A stretch of DNA of 64,000 nucleotides from Alentia gelatinosa (GCA_950022655.1 OX465580.1:99218797-99282796); one strand, 5' to 3'; positions 1 through 9,568 are shown, numbered from the stretch's first letter. Numbers and translations are program-made. The notes: a model not told the origin generated them from the letters alone.

Positions 1-33
<33 letters not shown>
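1..33. repeat. (TAC)n trinucleotide microsatellite
   Basis: Eleven perfect TAC units at the window edge; the repeat may continue outside the window. Confidence 0.95.
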
Positions 34-1777
34 AAAACACACTGCGCATAGATCTAGGCCCTCGAGCAAGATGTCCAGCGATGTACGGTTCACAGAAGGC
101 GAAACACCGCTTGATACCAAGAAGCAAAAAGGTAGAAGTAAACAGAATCACAATATACAGAGCACCACATATGCGGAATCTTCGCAATAGAAATTACAAA
201 TGTAAATGCTGACTGAACCATGTGGGATGAATTTTGATAAACCAGGTGACAAGAAGACAGACAGACATTCCCGAACTGACAAGCCAAATAAAACTCAACA
301 TAACATTTCTAGCGGATCAATAATCTAAACTGACAACAAACAGACAAAAACTTCCTCTATGAGGTTCTGGGACTAGACACCTGTCACAGCTCGACTGGTG
401 TTTTCTAGGATGTGGAATGTAGTTTTTCTTCTGTTACAAGATTTATCATCTTCTGAGAATCTCTCAGCTCGAAACTGCTCATACTTTGTCAGAGTAATGA
501 TCTGAGAGCAAATTTCATAGCAATTCTATTCATCGCAATGATTTAGAATAACAAGCACTGAATCAAAAAGTATAATCTCAGCAGAAGGTTATATCGAAAC
601 CAGTTCTGGTTTTGAAGATGAGGATGAAATGATTCATTTAGGAGGAGGTAAACGGACAATCTGTGGTCAGATACCTAGTATTGACATGACGAGAACTATC
701 AGTTTCTGGTTATCATGGTTTGTAATAGTTTGTGCTCTAACAAAGAAAAATACTGACAAATTTAGAACTCTAAAACAATATTGATTTTAGACAAAATTTG
801 ATTCTCAGTATTTGAATGGACGTGTATACCTATGCCCCTAGAGGCAGGTTGATTGTCCGACATACACAATAAACAAGGATAGAGACAAAGGGTCTGTTTG
901 AAAGAGATTGCCCAAGCAAGAAATGCGAGATATGAAACATTCTTATTGAAACGATTTTTGATACATGTGCTTTAGAGCTGTCAGATTTGATCCGTTGATT
1001 GTATGCGGATTGGCAATCTATAACGGAAGATTACTTGTTATATGAACACACCGTATTCTGTGTGGCATTTGGAACTGAAAACGAGCGGTTTATGAAGCAG
1101 ACCGTATATTTTTATCATGTTGTTGCTGTCTGATTGCTGTTGGGCCTGTGGAACTTCACCAACAAATGACAAACGGATGAACATAAATGGTCAGTTAATT
1201 ATTTCTTGCGATTATATGAACTGTGGTAGTCAACTATCTGTGCAATGATTGAATGAACAGAAAAGATGTAGGCGTAATGGTCGGATTATTATTGTATTCT
1301 ATCTAGAAGTAAATCAAACACCAACAAAATGTCGATGGTGGAATGAAGATAAATAAAGTCCTTTCTCCAAATCTGATGCAATCTTCCCAATCTGAGAACA
1401 ATACTGAAGAAAAATTCAAATCTAAAAAGTGCCCTCTTTCATGAAGTACCTTCAAACAGAGGAACAAGGAAAGATAACTGCCTTTGATTAATTGAACATG
1501 AATCCCGCGAACAATGACAAGCTTTTGGTGGGAACGATGTTCTACAAGGGTACCGAAAGCTAACACCTGCATGTTTCAAATATGCAAGACAATTCATCAC
1601 CGGTAAACCAGAGTAAAAACTGCCATTGTAGAATTATGGCCTACTGTCTCTTATCGCAGAAAATCTCCTTTCAAATTCACCTCTGATTTCCATACGTGAC
1701 TAATGACAGCTTCTAAACCAGATGCCAGATCCGAGTAAGGCATCTTTTCCATTAGCTACAGAATTATTGAAGGTTAC
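34..1777. other. Intergenic AT-rich DNA
   Basis: No coding pattern, RNA gene or clear repeat seen. The only ORFs are under 90 codons with no recognisable domain and low-complexity composition, which is expected by chance in AT-rich DNA. Confidence 0.6.
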
Positions 1778-1780
1778 TTA

Positions 1781-2051
1781 GGCCCGGCGTCCACCTACTA
1801 CGATAGAATCGTAGACCTCCCGATATGGCACCGATACAAAATGTTAAAATCGGTGCCATATCGGGAAGGTGCGAAATCGTAGACAAGCCAATCCACCACG
1901 CATTCTATGGGGTTTTAATCGGTGTCTTATCGCAGAAACGTGGTCAACTGCCCCGATATTAGGTAACCTTCCGACGCAATTTTGATTTTTTCCTCGGGAG
2001 GTGCATCGTAGACCATATCGGAGCCATATCGTAGTAGGTGGACGCCGGACC
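1781..2051. mobile_element. MITE copy 1, Harbinger-like terminal inverted repeats
   Basis: A 271-bp element without coding capacity. Its ends are inverted repeats: the left begins GGCCCGGCGTCCACCTACTA and the right ends with the complement, ...TGGACGCCGGACC. Inside the left end is a nested hairpin built from ATCGGTGCCATATCGGG and its complement. The flanks are TTA on the left and TAA on the right, compatible with the 3-bp TWA target preferred by PIF/Harbinger elements, though not an exact duplication. The same family lies inverted at 46021-46282 with a perfect TTA duplication. Superfamily assignment is inference from target and TIR form, since no transposase is present. Confidence 0.8.
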
Positions 2052-2663
2052 TAATTCATCTGGTCTGATCTGAATGCACCCAAATTTGGTGAATTGGACG
2101 AAGGCATACAAAAAATATAGTTTTCATTTCAAATAAAATACCAAATGGAAAAGCTCACGCCTGGTTCGCAGATTCTAATGAATTAGAATATTCCCAATAC
2201 TATGGAATAGTACAAAACCAAGAATTGTACGACGTTGATTAATAATCAGGTTGACTCAAATATCTCCGGGGTTTGTAGGTAGAGCAAATGACAAAGGTGT
2301 AATCTAAAGTATCTAAAAAATCAGCTTGGAGTAGAGAGGGACATTGACCCAATCTCTACTAAAAATTCGATTTGCATCTCAACTAAACGGGATGTCCGAC
2401 CATATAGTCCTTCAGCTTGCTGAGCACACTGAGATCCTTAATCGTGGATCTCATACCAAGAGATAATGGCAGCATTGACAACTTAAGGCTACTTTTAGAA
2501 TAGACCGTTTTTTTCATCAAATAAGAAAATAACATTTGTTAGTAGAGTATTAAGCCCGTTTCCATTGGCTGATTTCCCGTCACTGATCTAGAGTCATGAA
2601 CCACCGACAGACCTTTGGCACTTCTGACCCCAAATCGGTTGATTGAAATGATGCAGCTCGTGA
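2052..2663. other. Intergenic DNA, left flank of the YR retrotransposon
   Basis: AT-rich with no supported feature. The last bases before 2664 form the pre-insertion flank of the Ngaro-like element; joined to 8096 onward they would restore an empty site with one AATG. Confidence 0.6.
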
Positions 2664-2851
2664 AATGGGTTGCCCATGGCCTTTGGTCAGGGGTGGTCAT
2701 TGCCCCCCCTGGTGAAACTACTCTACACTCGCGCACCCCTGCGCCACCTCTCCGCTCTCGGCCGCACTAAACATCAAAGTGCGCGAGTGCGACACTGTCC
2801 TCTGTCTCATTCGCTTCACTGGTCTCCTTCGCTCAACACCTATTTTTTCTA
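2664..2851 (+). repeat. A1 split direct repeat (left end)
   Basis: This 188-bp left terminus is repeated at 7557-7744 with no difference seen. It starts at the AATG crossover tetramer. Two inverted repeats may mark recombinase or RNA-structure sites: ATGGG-TTG-CCCAT at the extreme end (2665-2677), and CACTCGCGCAC (2726-2736) against GTGCGCGAGTG (2779-2789). In retrotransposition the A and B copies template one another so that both ends are restored. The promoter presumably lies here or just downstream. Confidence 0.93.
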
Positions 2852-2960
2852 TCGCTCCTTGGCCTATCGCCCTCCGTACCTTCGGTCTCCGTATTCCCCT
2901 GAATATCGGCAGACGAGGACAGGGTTACCAAGCGATTCAGTAAGGAATTATAGTATAGTC

Positions 2961-4175
2961 ATGTTGACCAGAAGCGCTGTGGCGGCATCCGCACCCGCGG
3001 AGGCCGAGACGGACTCGGAAATAACGATAAGACAGCCGGCAGCCGAGAGCGACCACGTGGACTCGGTATCTCAACAGGGAACGAGCGCCAGCGCACGGAC
3101 TCGGACTTCGCGCATCACAGCCCTGGAGGCCAACCTCGGGGGGGTCAGGACGGACGTCAACGAGGTAAAGACGGACGTCGGTGAAGTAAGGACGGATATG
3201 ACTAAAATATCGCGCCAGATGGACGGCATGATGGACGCGATCATGCAGATCTCCAGACCGACCTCGCGCCGGGCCGGCTCACGGGCTTCCTCAGCGGCCG
3301 AACGGACGAGAGACTGGGCCCAGGATCAGAACGAGCGCCTCCTCCCCGCGCCCAGGGCACTCCGAGAGGCATACACGACCGAGGAACACCTCCAGCGTGA
3401 ATTCGGCCGTGAGGCCATGCGACACGACCGCACAACGGGTAAGAGCCTACTTTCTGATTTAAATGCCCGGAGGCCGACGGCGAAGCCGTACATGTTTATG
3501 GACAGAGATGGGGTGTACACGCTGCACCAGAAACTGGACCTACGGTCGAGCCTCGGGCCTCTGGAGTACATTTCATGTTTTGTGGCCTTATTGAATGACG
3601 ATCGCGCCTTGCACCCCGAGGACAAGGAGCATATGTTCAAACATCTATACCAGGTGACCGTTGATGCGCAGGCACGGCCGTGGGCCGGCGTCAGACGCTG
3701 GTCAAACTACGTTTTCGACCAGGTCGAGTTGGGCAGGATGCGATGGTCGGATCACGGCCGGATACAGGAAGAACGTGTCCGGCTCGCGATGACCAGTGCC
3801 CACACCGCAAACAACAGTCAAAACACGGAGACCGGACGTGCCCGGGGGAGCAAGGCCCCGTGCCGGGACTTCAATGGAGAGAGGGGGTGCCGCCACCGCA
3901 GCGACCACACTGAAGGGGGTATCCGGTGGTTGCACGTGTGCACGTTTTGCGACTCTGTGGGCAGGAAGTGCGGTCACTCGGTGCACGCCTGCAACCGCAA
4001 GCTGACTTACGGACACGGGTACGACAACACGGCGGCTCCCCCTGTACCCACACCGCGGCGGGTACCCCAGGCGGGGTATCAACTGCAGGCTACTACCAGG
4101 CCGGCGGCAGCGCAGAGTGTGGTACACCAACCCCAGCCGAGTTCAAAAAACGGGCCGGCCGCGCCCCGCCAGTAG
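2961..4175 (+). CDS. gag: Gag-like protein (ORF1) of the YR retrotransposon
   Basis: About 404 residues if translation starts at the ATG at 2961. The same frame is open back to an ATG at 2670, but that stretch reads through the A1 repeat and is unlikely to be coding. The N-terminus is Ala/Glu/Ser-rich, followed by a heptad-like segment with a repeated Val-Arg/Lys-Thr-Asp-Val pattern, a probable coiled coil for self-assembly. A central helical region follows. Near the C-terminus is a Cys/His cluster (CRDFNGERGC..., then CTFCDSVGRKCGHSVHAC), like the zinc-knuckle region of DIRS-order Gags, expected to bind element RNA. The tail is Pro/Gln-rich. The stop TAG at 4173-4175 lies 22 nt after a slippery heptamer, so a fraction of ribosomes should enter the RT frame. 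Confidence 0.85.
   Translation: MLTRSAVAASAPAEAETDSEITIRQPAAESDHVDSVSQQGTSASARTRTSRITALEANLGGVRTDVNEVKTDVGEVRTDMTKISRQMDGMMDAIMQISRPTSRRAGSRASSAAERTRDWAQDQNERLLPAPRALREAYTTEEHLQREFGREAMRHDRTTGKSLLSDLNARRPTAKPYMFMDRDGVYTLHQKLDLRSSLGPLEYISCFVALLNDDRALHPEDKEHMFKHLYQVTVDAQARPWAGVRRWSNYVFDQVELGRMRWSDHGRIQEERVRLAMTSAHTANNSQNTETGRARGSKAPCRDFNGERGCRHRSDHTEGGIRWLHVCTFCDSVGRKCGHSVHACNRKLTYGHGYDNTAAPPVPTPRRVPQAGYQLQATTRPAAAQSVVHQPQPSSKNGPAAPRQ
4145..4151 (+). promoter_or_regulatory. Predicted -1 ribosomal frameshift site, A AAA AAC
   Basis: The heptamer A AAA AAC is in the gag frame as A-AAA-AAC (Ser-Lys-Asn in Gag), the canonical X XXY YYZ form. RT/RNase H is in the -1 frame relative to gag, so a slip here joins Gag to RT. 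An 8-nt spacer separates it from a possible GC stem, CGCGCC (4160-4165) with GGCGCG (4180-4185). A second pairing, GCCGGC (4154-4159) with GCCGGC (4205-4210), could enclose it. The gag stop lies within this structure. The site is seen directly; its function is inference. Confidence 0.72.
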
Positions 4176-7072
4176 ACGAGGCGCGCAACAAAGATGAAAG
4201 GGGTGCCGGCAGGACGGAGTGTTGTGTTACGAATCCGGCTCCCCCACGTGACGTCATCGATCACGTGACCCCCTCGGCACGTGGCCGAGGGGTAGAGATA
4301 AACAACAACATTGACGGGGGGAATACACTCCCGGAGGAGATACCCCACGTTTCAGCGGCGGGGGCCGCCCCCGGCACTGTGGGGGATGATGGTCTCAGTC
4401 GCTTGCCGGGTGTTAGTGTTAGTGCGCCGGGCCGAGGTCAGGAATCTAACACTCCAGATTTTAAAGCACTTCGCGATGTCTGCGAAACGGGAATCCACCG
4501 GGAGGGCGTGAGTACGGACCCGTTAGCCTTCAAACAACATCGCCGGGAGACTTGGCCGGAGTTCACGGCCGTGGGGCCCGCCAGGCACACGGAAATATAC
4601 CGGACCGTGCGTGACACGGGAATCCCCAACGCACTCGGCGCCAGGGTCGAGGTGCCTTCGGATCTAAACCTACCTGCGTGGGACCATTACCTAGGACACG
4701 TGGAGGAGGCGCAGGAGCTCCTAGGCTTCCTGCGATACGGTTTCCCCCTGGGATACCTGGGACCGGAGAGTGATACCAGAGGGGTGGCCAACCACCCCAG
4801 CGCAACCTCTCACCCCGTGCAGGTAGAGAAGTTTCTCGAAAAGGAGGCGGGCTTCACCAATATGATGGGCCCGTTCGCCGAACCGCCTTTTAGCCCGTGG
4901 TGTCACGTGTCGCCACTCATGACACGGGAAAAGCGCGGGACGGACGACCGGCGCATCATTACCGATATGACTTTCCCGAGGGAGTGCAGCGTGAACTCGT
5001 TCATCATTAAGAACTGGGTCTACGGACTGGAGCGAGAACACGGCCTCCCTACGGTGGACGAGTTTGTGGCCAAACTCGTCAAGGCAGGCACGTTGGCCTA
5101 CATGTCGTCCATCGACGTGTCGCGTGCCTACAAGAACTTTAGGTGCGATCCCCTCGATTGGCCTCTGTTATGTTTCACGTGGGAGGGCGGGCACTACTGC
5201 GATACGGCCATGCCGTTCGGCGCCCGTGCCTCCTCATACCACATGCAGTGTGTGGCGGAGGCCATCGTGGGGATACTATCATCAAAGGGAGTCACGGCCG
5301 CGATGTACCTCGACGACCTCATCATCCTCTCCGAGGACCGAGGTAAGGCGGCCGAGGACTTCAGGATCGCGCGAGACCTTTTCTCGGAATTGGGCCTACC
5401 CGAGGCACGCGACAAAGCACAGGAGCCGAGCCAGACCGTGACGTGGTTGGGGATAGAGATCGACGCCCGTGCCATGTCTCTATCGATCCCCACGGCCAAA
5501 CTCGAGGACATCCGTGGTCACGTGTCGGCCGTAGCCAAACGACGGACGTTGACGAAACGACAGCTTCAGTCGGTGCTCGGCCGGATATTACACGTGGCCA
5601 GGTGTATACGTCCGGCGCGGGCATTCGTCTCAAAGCTACTCGAGGCCCTCCGGGGGATGAGAGGCTTCTACATGAACATCAATTCCGAGATGCGCCAGGA
5701 CCTCGACTGGTTCGTTACGTTTGCCCGGGGCTGGAACGGCCGCGCCCTCATCCCTCGGGGTCCCCCGACGCGGAGGATCACGGTGGATGCGTGCCTGTCG
5801 GGCGTCGGAGGAACCGACGGCCGGTTCTCGTACTCTGGACAGGTGTGCCCCGTCTTCGATCCCGTGGAGTGCATCTCAGAGCTCGAGGCTCTGAATACCA
5901 TCTACGCACTCCACACCTTTAACACAGACAGGGATCGGGGATCACGGATTGAGGTGTTCTGTGATAACCTCGGAACTGTACAGACCCTCAATAGCGGGCG
6001 TGCCCGTAACCCTGTCCTGGCGGAGTGTGCCCGCCAGGCATGGATGGTGCAGGCACGTCTGCAGGTGGAACTGGTCTTCAGCCATATCCCCGGGGTGCAA
6101 AACGTCATCGCAGATGCCCTGAGCAGAGCCCATCTGTCGAGGACGGAATACGATAAGGCCACTCACATTCATGAGTTGTACCCTATCGTACCGTGTACCC
6201 ATGCCTCTTTTGTACCCGTACTCCGTCTCTTCTGCAGATCGGGCGCTTCTCTTACTCCAGGCGAAGGCATCTGCGAGGCAGTCAGAGGCGCGTGCCCCAG
6301 GTACGCTCGCAAACCAGCGATCCGCAGTCACCACCTACCTGGCGTTCTGCAACCGGATGAGAGCGGACCCCCGGGCACCGACCGTGAGCCTGATCACGTC
6401 GTATCTGGAATACGTGGCGGACCACGCCCCCTCGCCGGCCACGGTCGCCAACCAGTTATCGCACGTCCGGGCACACCTCCGACTGACGGGGGGGGACGTG
6501 CAGCCAACAGAGGATCACCGGGTGAAGCGTGCCCTCGAGGGCATGAGGAGAAACAAGCTGTACGTGCCAAACGTGAAGGCCCCCATACCAATGGATGTGT
6601 TCAGGGCGGTCCTCGACGCCCTGACGGGATCGCCCCTCCATACGGCAATGAGGGCGGGCATGCTCCTCAATTTCTACGCGGCCCTACGGCAGGGGGAGGT
6701 GGCGCCGCAGTCGGCTCGGGCATTCGACCCGGCTCGGAACCTCACTCGCGGGGACGTGGTCCTCGGCCGCCGGCATCTCACCATCACCATCAAGGCGGCC
6801 AAAAATCTTCAATACGTAGGGCAACAGAAAGTGATGCGCCTCGAGGCCGCGGACGATATCCGGGTGTGCCCGGTAGACGCGGTTCGAGGCCTACTACGGG
6901 CGGCCCCTACGGCTTCACTGCGGGACCCGTTTCTGACACTGCCCGATGGGACGACCATCACATCACGGGTTATGACCAACGAATGGGACCGCCTCCTACA
7001 GGCCACAGGCCAAACGGTGAAGACATACACCCTCCACAGCCTCAGGAAGGCCGCTGCCACTCAGGCATTTGA
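4151..7072 (+). CDS. pol: Reverse transcriptase / RNase H (ORF2) of the YR retrotransposon
   Basis: Start given at the predicted frameshift; the frame is open from an ATG at 3926 inside gag, but no good independent start is obvious. After a linker of about 200 residues comes the RT domain: the DDRRIITDM block, motif A in SSIDVSRAYKNF (Asp codon 5114-5116), motif B-like AMPFGARASS, and catalytic YLDD at 5306-5317. RNase H follows with Asp in TVDAC (5786-5788), Glu in ELEAL, Asp in FCDNLG (5963-5965) and Asp in IADALSR (about 6113). Together these make cDNA and remove template RNA. Recognisable homology ends near 6190. The remaining frame to 7072 is Arg/Gly/Pro-rich and overprints YR, so it may be only fortuitously open. 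No methyltransferase or integrase domain is visible. Confidence 0.9.
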   Translation, partial: RAGRAPPVDEARNKDERGAGRTECCVTNPAPPRDVIDHVTPSARGRGVEINNNIDGGNTLPEEIPHVSAAGAAPGTVGDDGLSRLPGVSVSAPGRGQESNTPDFKALRDVCETGIHREGVSTDPLAFKQHRRETWPEFTAVGPARHTEIYRTVRDTGIPNALGARVEVPSDLNLPAWDHYLGHVEEAQELLGFLRYGFPLGYLGPESDTRGVANHPSATSHPVQVEKFLEKEAGFTNMMGPFAEPPFSPWCHVSPLMTREKRGTDDRRIITDMTFPRECSVNSFIIKNWVYGLEREHGLPTVDEFVAKLVKAGTLAYMSSIDVSRAYKNFRCDPLDWPLLCFTWEGGHYCDTAMPFGARASSYHMQCVAEAIVGILSSKGVTAAMYLDDLIILSEDRGKAAEDFRIARDLFSELGLPEARDKAQEPSQTVTWLGIEIDARAMSLSIPTAKLEDIRGHVSAVAKRRTLTKRQLQSVLGRILHVARCIRPARAFVSKLLEALRGMRGFYMNINSEMRQDLDWFVTFARGWNGRALIPRGPPTRRITVDACLSGVGGTDGRFSYSGQVCPVFDPVECISELEALNTIYALHTFNTDRDRGSRIEVFCDNLGTVQTLNSGRARNPVLAECARQAWMVQARLQVELVFSHIPGVQNVIADALSRAHLSRTEYDKATHIHELYPIVPCTHASFVPVLRLFCRSGASLTPGEGICEAVRGACPRYARKPAIRSHHLPGVLQPDESGPPGTDREPDHVVSGIRGGPRPLAGHGRQPVIARPGTPPTDGGGRAANRGSPGEACPRGHEEKQAVRAKREGPHTNGCVQGGPRRPDGIAPPYGNEGGHAPQFLRGPTAGGGGAAVGSGIRPGSEPHSRGRGPRPPASHHHHQGGQKSSIRRATESDAPRGRGRYPGVPGRRGSRPTTGGPYGFTAGPVSDTARWDDHHITGYDQRMGPPPTGHRPNGEDIHPPQPQEGRCHSGI

Positions 7073-7205
7073 GGCAGGAATACCTGAACTTAACATCCAA
7101 AGGTATGGAGGGTGGAGGTCCCAGTCTCATAGAGACTACATCAAAGTATCAGACCAAGAGACTGTCAACAAGTCTCTCATTGAGTCTCTCTCCTTCAAAA
7201 AGTGA
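6171..7205 (+). CDS. Tyrosine recombinase (ORF3) of the YR retrotransposon
   Basis: A 344-residue protein of the phage-integrase fold that replaces DDE integrase in this order. An N-terminal SAM-like core-binding region (about 20-130) precedes the catalytic domain. Catalytic residues: Arg173 in AALRQGE, His289 and Arg292 in LHSLRK, Trp315 in the usual His/Trp position (GGWRS), and the nucleophile Tyr323 in RDYIKVS. All are present, so the enzyme should be functional. It lies in a different frame from RT (the +1 register) and overlaps that open frame by 902 nt, as is common in DIRS-order elements. How it is translated is unknown; the ATG at 6171 is the first in frame and precedes the conserved part. 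The stop is 48 nt before B1. Confidence 0.92.
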   Translation: MSCTLSYRVPMPLLYPYSVSSADRALLLLQAKASARQSEARAPGTLANQRSAVTTYLAFCNRMRADPRAPTVSLITSYLEYVADHAPSPATVANQLSHVRAHLRLTGGDVQPTEDHRVKRALEGMRRNKLYVPNVKAPIPMDVFRAVLDALTGSPLHTAMRAGMLLNFYAALRQGEVAPQSARAFDPARNLTRGDVVLGRRHLTITIKAAKNLQYVGQQKVMRLEAADDIRVCPVDAVRGLLRAAPTASLRDPFLTLPDGTTITSRVMTNEWDRLLQATGQTVKTYTLHSLRKAAATQAFEAGIPELNIQRYGGWRSQSHRDYIKVSDQETVNKSLIESLSFKK

Positions 7206-7253
7206 CTATAAAAAACTTTCCCACCCTCCTCTTCCCTTAACTATTGGCTTCTT

Positions 7254-7560
7254 GGCTATTTCTATTATTTTATTATTACATGTTATGTTTAACTATGTAA
7301 TATCACATAATCGTCATTTATCTTATATCAAATATTATCACAATTGACAAACACATATCTATGTCAATTTCAATATTTGTCATATTGTCACAAATCTTAT
7401 CACAATTGACAAACACATATCTATGTCAATTTCTATATTTGTCTTATCATTGATACTCATGTATTTCTCTTATTCATATCAATAAGACTCATAAAATTAA
7501 ATAAAATTTTATAAGCCCACTACGGCCTTCACTCTGTTTCATTGGGGATCTGGGGTAATG
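7254..7560 (+). repeat. B1 split direct repeat
   Basis: A 307-bp AT-rich repeat just after the YR stop, matching 7789-8095 with no difference seen. It contains a near-tandem pair of inverted motifs (CAATTGACA ... TGTCAATTT, twice), which can form hairpins. It ends in AATG, the first bases of A2, so B1/A2 reproduces the junction expected of a circular replication intermediate. Confidence 0.93.
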
Positions 7561-7744
7561 GGTTGCCCATGGCCTTTGGTCAGGGGTGGTCATTGCCCCC
7601 CCTGGTGAAACTACTCTACACTCGCGCACCCCTGCGCCACCTCTCCGCTCTCGGCCGCACTAAACATCAAAGTGCGCGAGTGCGACACTGTCCTCTGTCT
7701 CATTCGCTTCACTGGTCTCCTTCGCTCAACACCTATTTTTTCTA
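7557..7744 (+). repeat. A2 split direct repeat
   Basis: Second copy of A1, directly continuous with B1 and sharing the AATG at 7557-7560. A short ORF here (7542-7835) is an echo of the A1 reading frame, not a gene. A 44-bp C/T-rich spacer (7745-7788), with no counterpart in A1, separates A2 from B2. Confidence 0.93.
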
Positions 7745-7788
7745 CCCACCCACCCACTCCTTTTCTCTCCTACTCCTTACACTCGTAG

Positions 7789-8095
7789 GGCTATTTCTAT
7801 TATTTTATTATTACATGTTATGTTTAACTATGTAATATCACATAATCGTCATTTATCTTATATCAAATATTATCACAATTGACAAACACATATCTATGTC
7901 AATTTCAATATTTGTCATATTGTCACAAATCTTATCACAATTGACAAACACATATCTATGTCAATTTCTATATTTGTCTTATCATTGATACTCATGTATT
8001 TCTCTTATTCATATCAATAAGACTCATAAAATTAAATAAAATTTTATAAGCCCACTACGGCCTTCACTCTGTTTCATTGGGGATCTGGGGTAATG
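7789..8095 (+). repeat. B2 split direct repeat (right end)
   Basis: Right terminus of the element, identical by eye to B1 and ending in AATG (8092-8095) before unrelated flanking sequence. An A/T-rich stretch near its 3' part (AAATAAAATTTTATAAG) could carry a polyadenylation signal; this is inference. Confidence 0.93.
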
Positions 8096-9568
8096 ACTCG
8101 CAACTTTTTCTGCTTAGATTTTGCAATGTGGCACCACCTACCAATGAGTGAAAGCTTGGCCACTGAGGGAAATCTGCTACCTTCACCGATTTTTCTATAT
8201 CCACGCACAATCAGTGACACCACTGGCAGACTTTTGGGGTAACTCAAAAAGTGTCCGTCATTTTCCATGACCAATGGAAACAGGCCTATATCATATATTC
8301 CTATGGGAAGCGACCTAGGGTCGAATGCGCCAGCAAAAGGGATTATTCATTTCCCTTATGTGTAATGAAAAGAGAAGTTTATAAGGAGAGAATCCTGTAT
8401 GTAGATGTGACCTTATCGTCTTGAAATAAACAATGATTAATTGCGCCATCGCTCTTGAAATTACTAAGACAACTAAGGAAAAACGACATAGCAGCTCTTA
8501 ATTTTGCAGAGTTGTACATTCTGATTCACCTCATACAGTTTCCACTTTCTCGAAACCTTCGTCTGTATATTTCTGGTCTTGTCCTCTCTATCCATAGCAA
8601 AGGTTTCAAACTTGACAGAGATTACAGAACCTGCGTGCCATAAAAGGTGAGGTACTCCTTTCTTTTTACGCTCGATCGATCTTACCACAGCAGGCCTCTT
8701 TGTAAGTACCTGATTCAAGTGAACCGGAGGGTCTGGTACTTCAATTATCTCCGTGCCAAGACGGTATGCGCGGTGCCTGTCCGTCTAACTATGCCCTCTC
8801 AGAACTGCCTCTCTCACACAACCGCACGCCATCATGACTAAAAGCAACGCAACAGGCCCGACACGAAGGATCCAATCAATGAGACCTCCATTGATCCTGA
8901 CACAGCATGGGGATGGTTCCTAAAGGCGGTGATCTTAGATCCTGTTAAAGGCATTGCCGAGAATAGTAATTAGTGACGGTCACTCACAGCAGCGGCGATG
9001 ATGGTTCAATAATTTGTGAAATATATTGCAGTTCAGAGCAGGACCTAACAGGCAGAGGAAAGTCTGAGTGGAATAAATGGGTTGTGTTTAGGAGACGGTA
9101 CCCGGTCCGGCGCCTGGACTATAATGGCGAATGACGGGGTAGGCATGAGGGAGAATCACGCCAGGGTAGGTAGGCCAGGCTAAATCTAAAGCTAATCTCC
9201 GTAATGGATTGTGACCTCTAGGAGTGGTTGTAAATAGGCGAGGCTGGCTGTCATTCTTGATGGCTAGTTACACTTAGCCCCATCAAGCCTGGCGAAGTGG
9301 GCGTGGTGGGGACCGAGACCATCGACGGGAATATTACCTCTGTGTGCCTACACTCGGCCCTGGAGGATGATGGAGCATGTATGAGGTCTGCTTGTCTGCT
9401 ATACATGACCACACATCACGGAACACTGTTATACCTATGGTGTAACTCATTACCCATTACAAAATTCAACCAATATTGTTCACTACATTGCCCTAAGTAC
9501 ATTGCATTTGTAAAAGCCCGTTAATAAAGTCAGTGTGTATCATAGAGGAATCCCATGACATGAAAATA
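8096..9568. other. Intergenic DNA
   Basis: Several ORFs of 60-80 codons without recognisable domains. The stretch 8870-9370 is somewhat richer in G/C than its surroundings, but no gene, CpG-dense promoter or repeat could be defined. Confidence 0.5.

Larger units (their letters stand above)
2664..8095 (+). mobile_element. Complete Ngaro/PAT-type tyrosine-recombinase retrotransposon (DIRS order)
   Basis: A 5.4-kb element with split direct repeats in the order A1, ORFs, B1, A2, B2. It encodes a Gag-like protein, a reverse transcriptase/RNase H and a tyrosine recombinase, and has no DDE integrase or protease. By eye A1 and A2 match over all 188 bp and B1 and B2 over all 307 bp, and the frames are intact, so insertion was recent and the copy may be active. 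The internal region is GC-rich against an AT-rich surround. No methyltransferase domain was seen between RNase H and YR, which fits Ngaro better than DIRS1/PAT. In this order, replication is thought to pass through a circular DNA that YR inserts without target duplication; the AATG shared by both ends and by the B1/A2 junction fits this. Confidence 0.95.

Noticed and set aside
2670..2960. N-terminal extension of gag from the ATG at 2670
   Set aside because: It reads the A1 repeat, also present at A2 without gag; the ATG at 2961 gives a Gag-like start.
7542..7835. 97-codon plus ORF sharing its N-terminal part with the gag frame
   Set aside because: It is the A2 copy of sequence read through at A1; not an independent gene.
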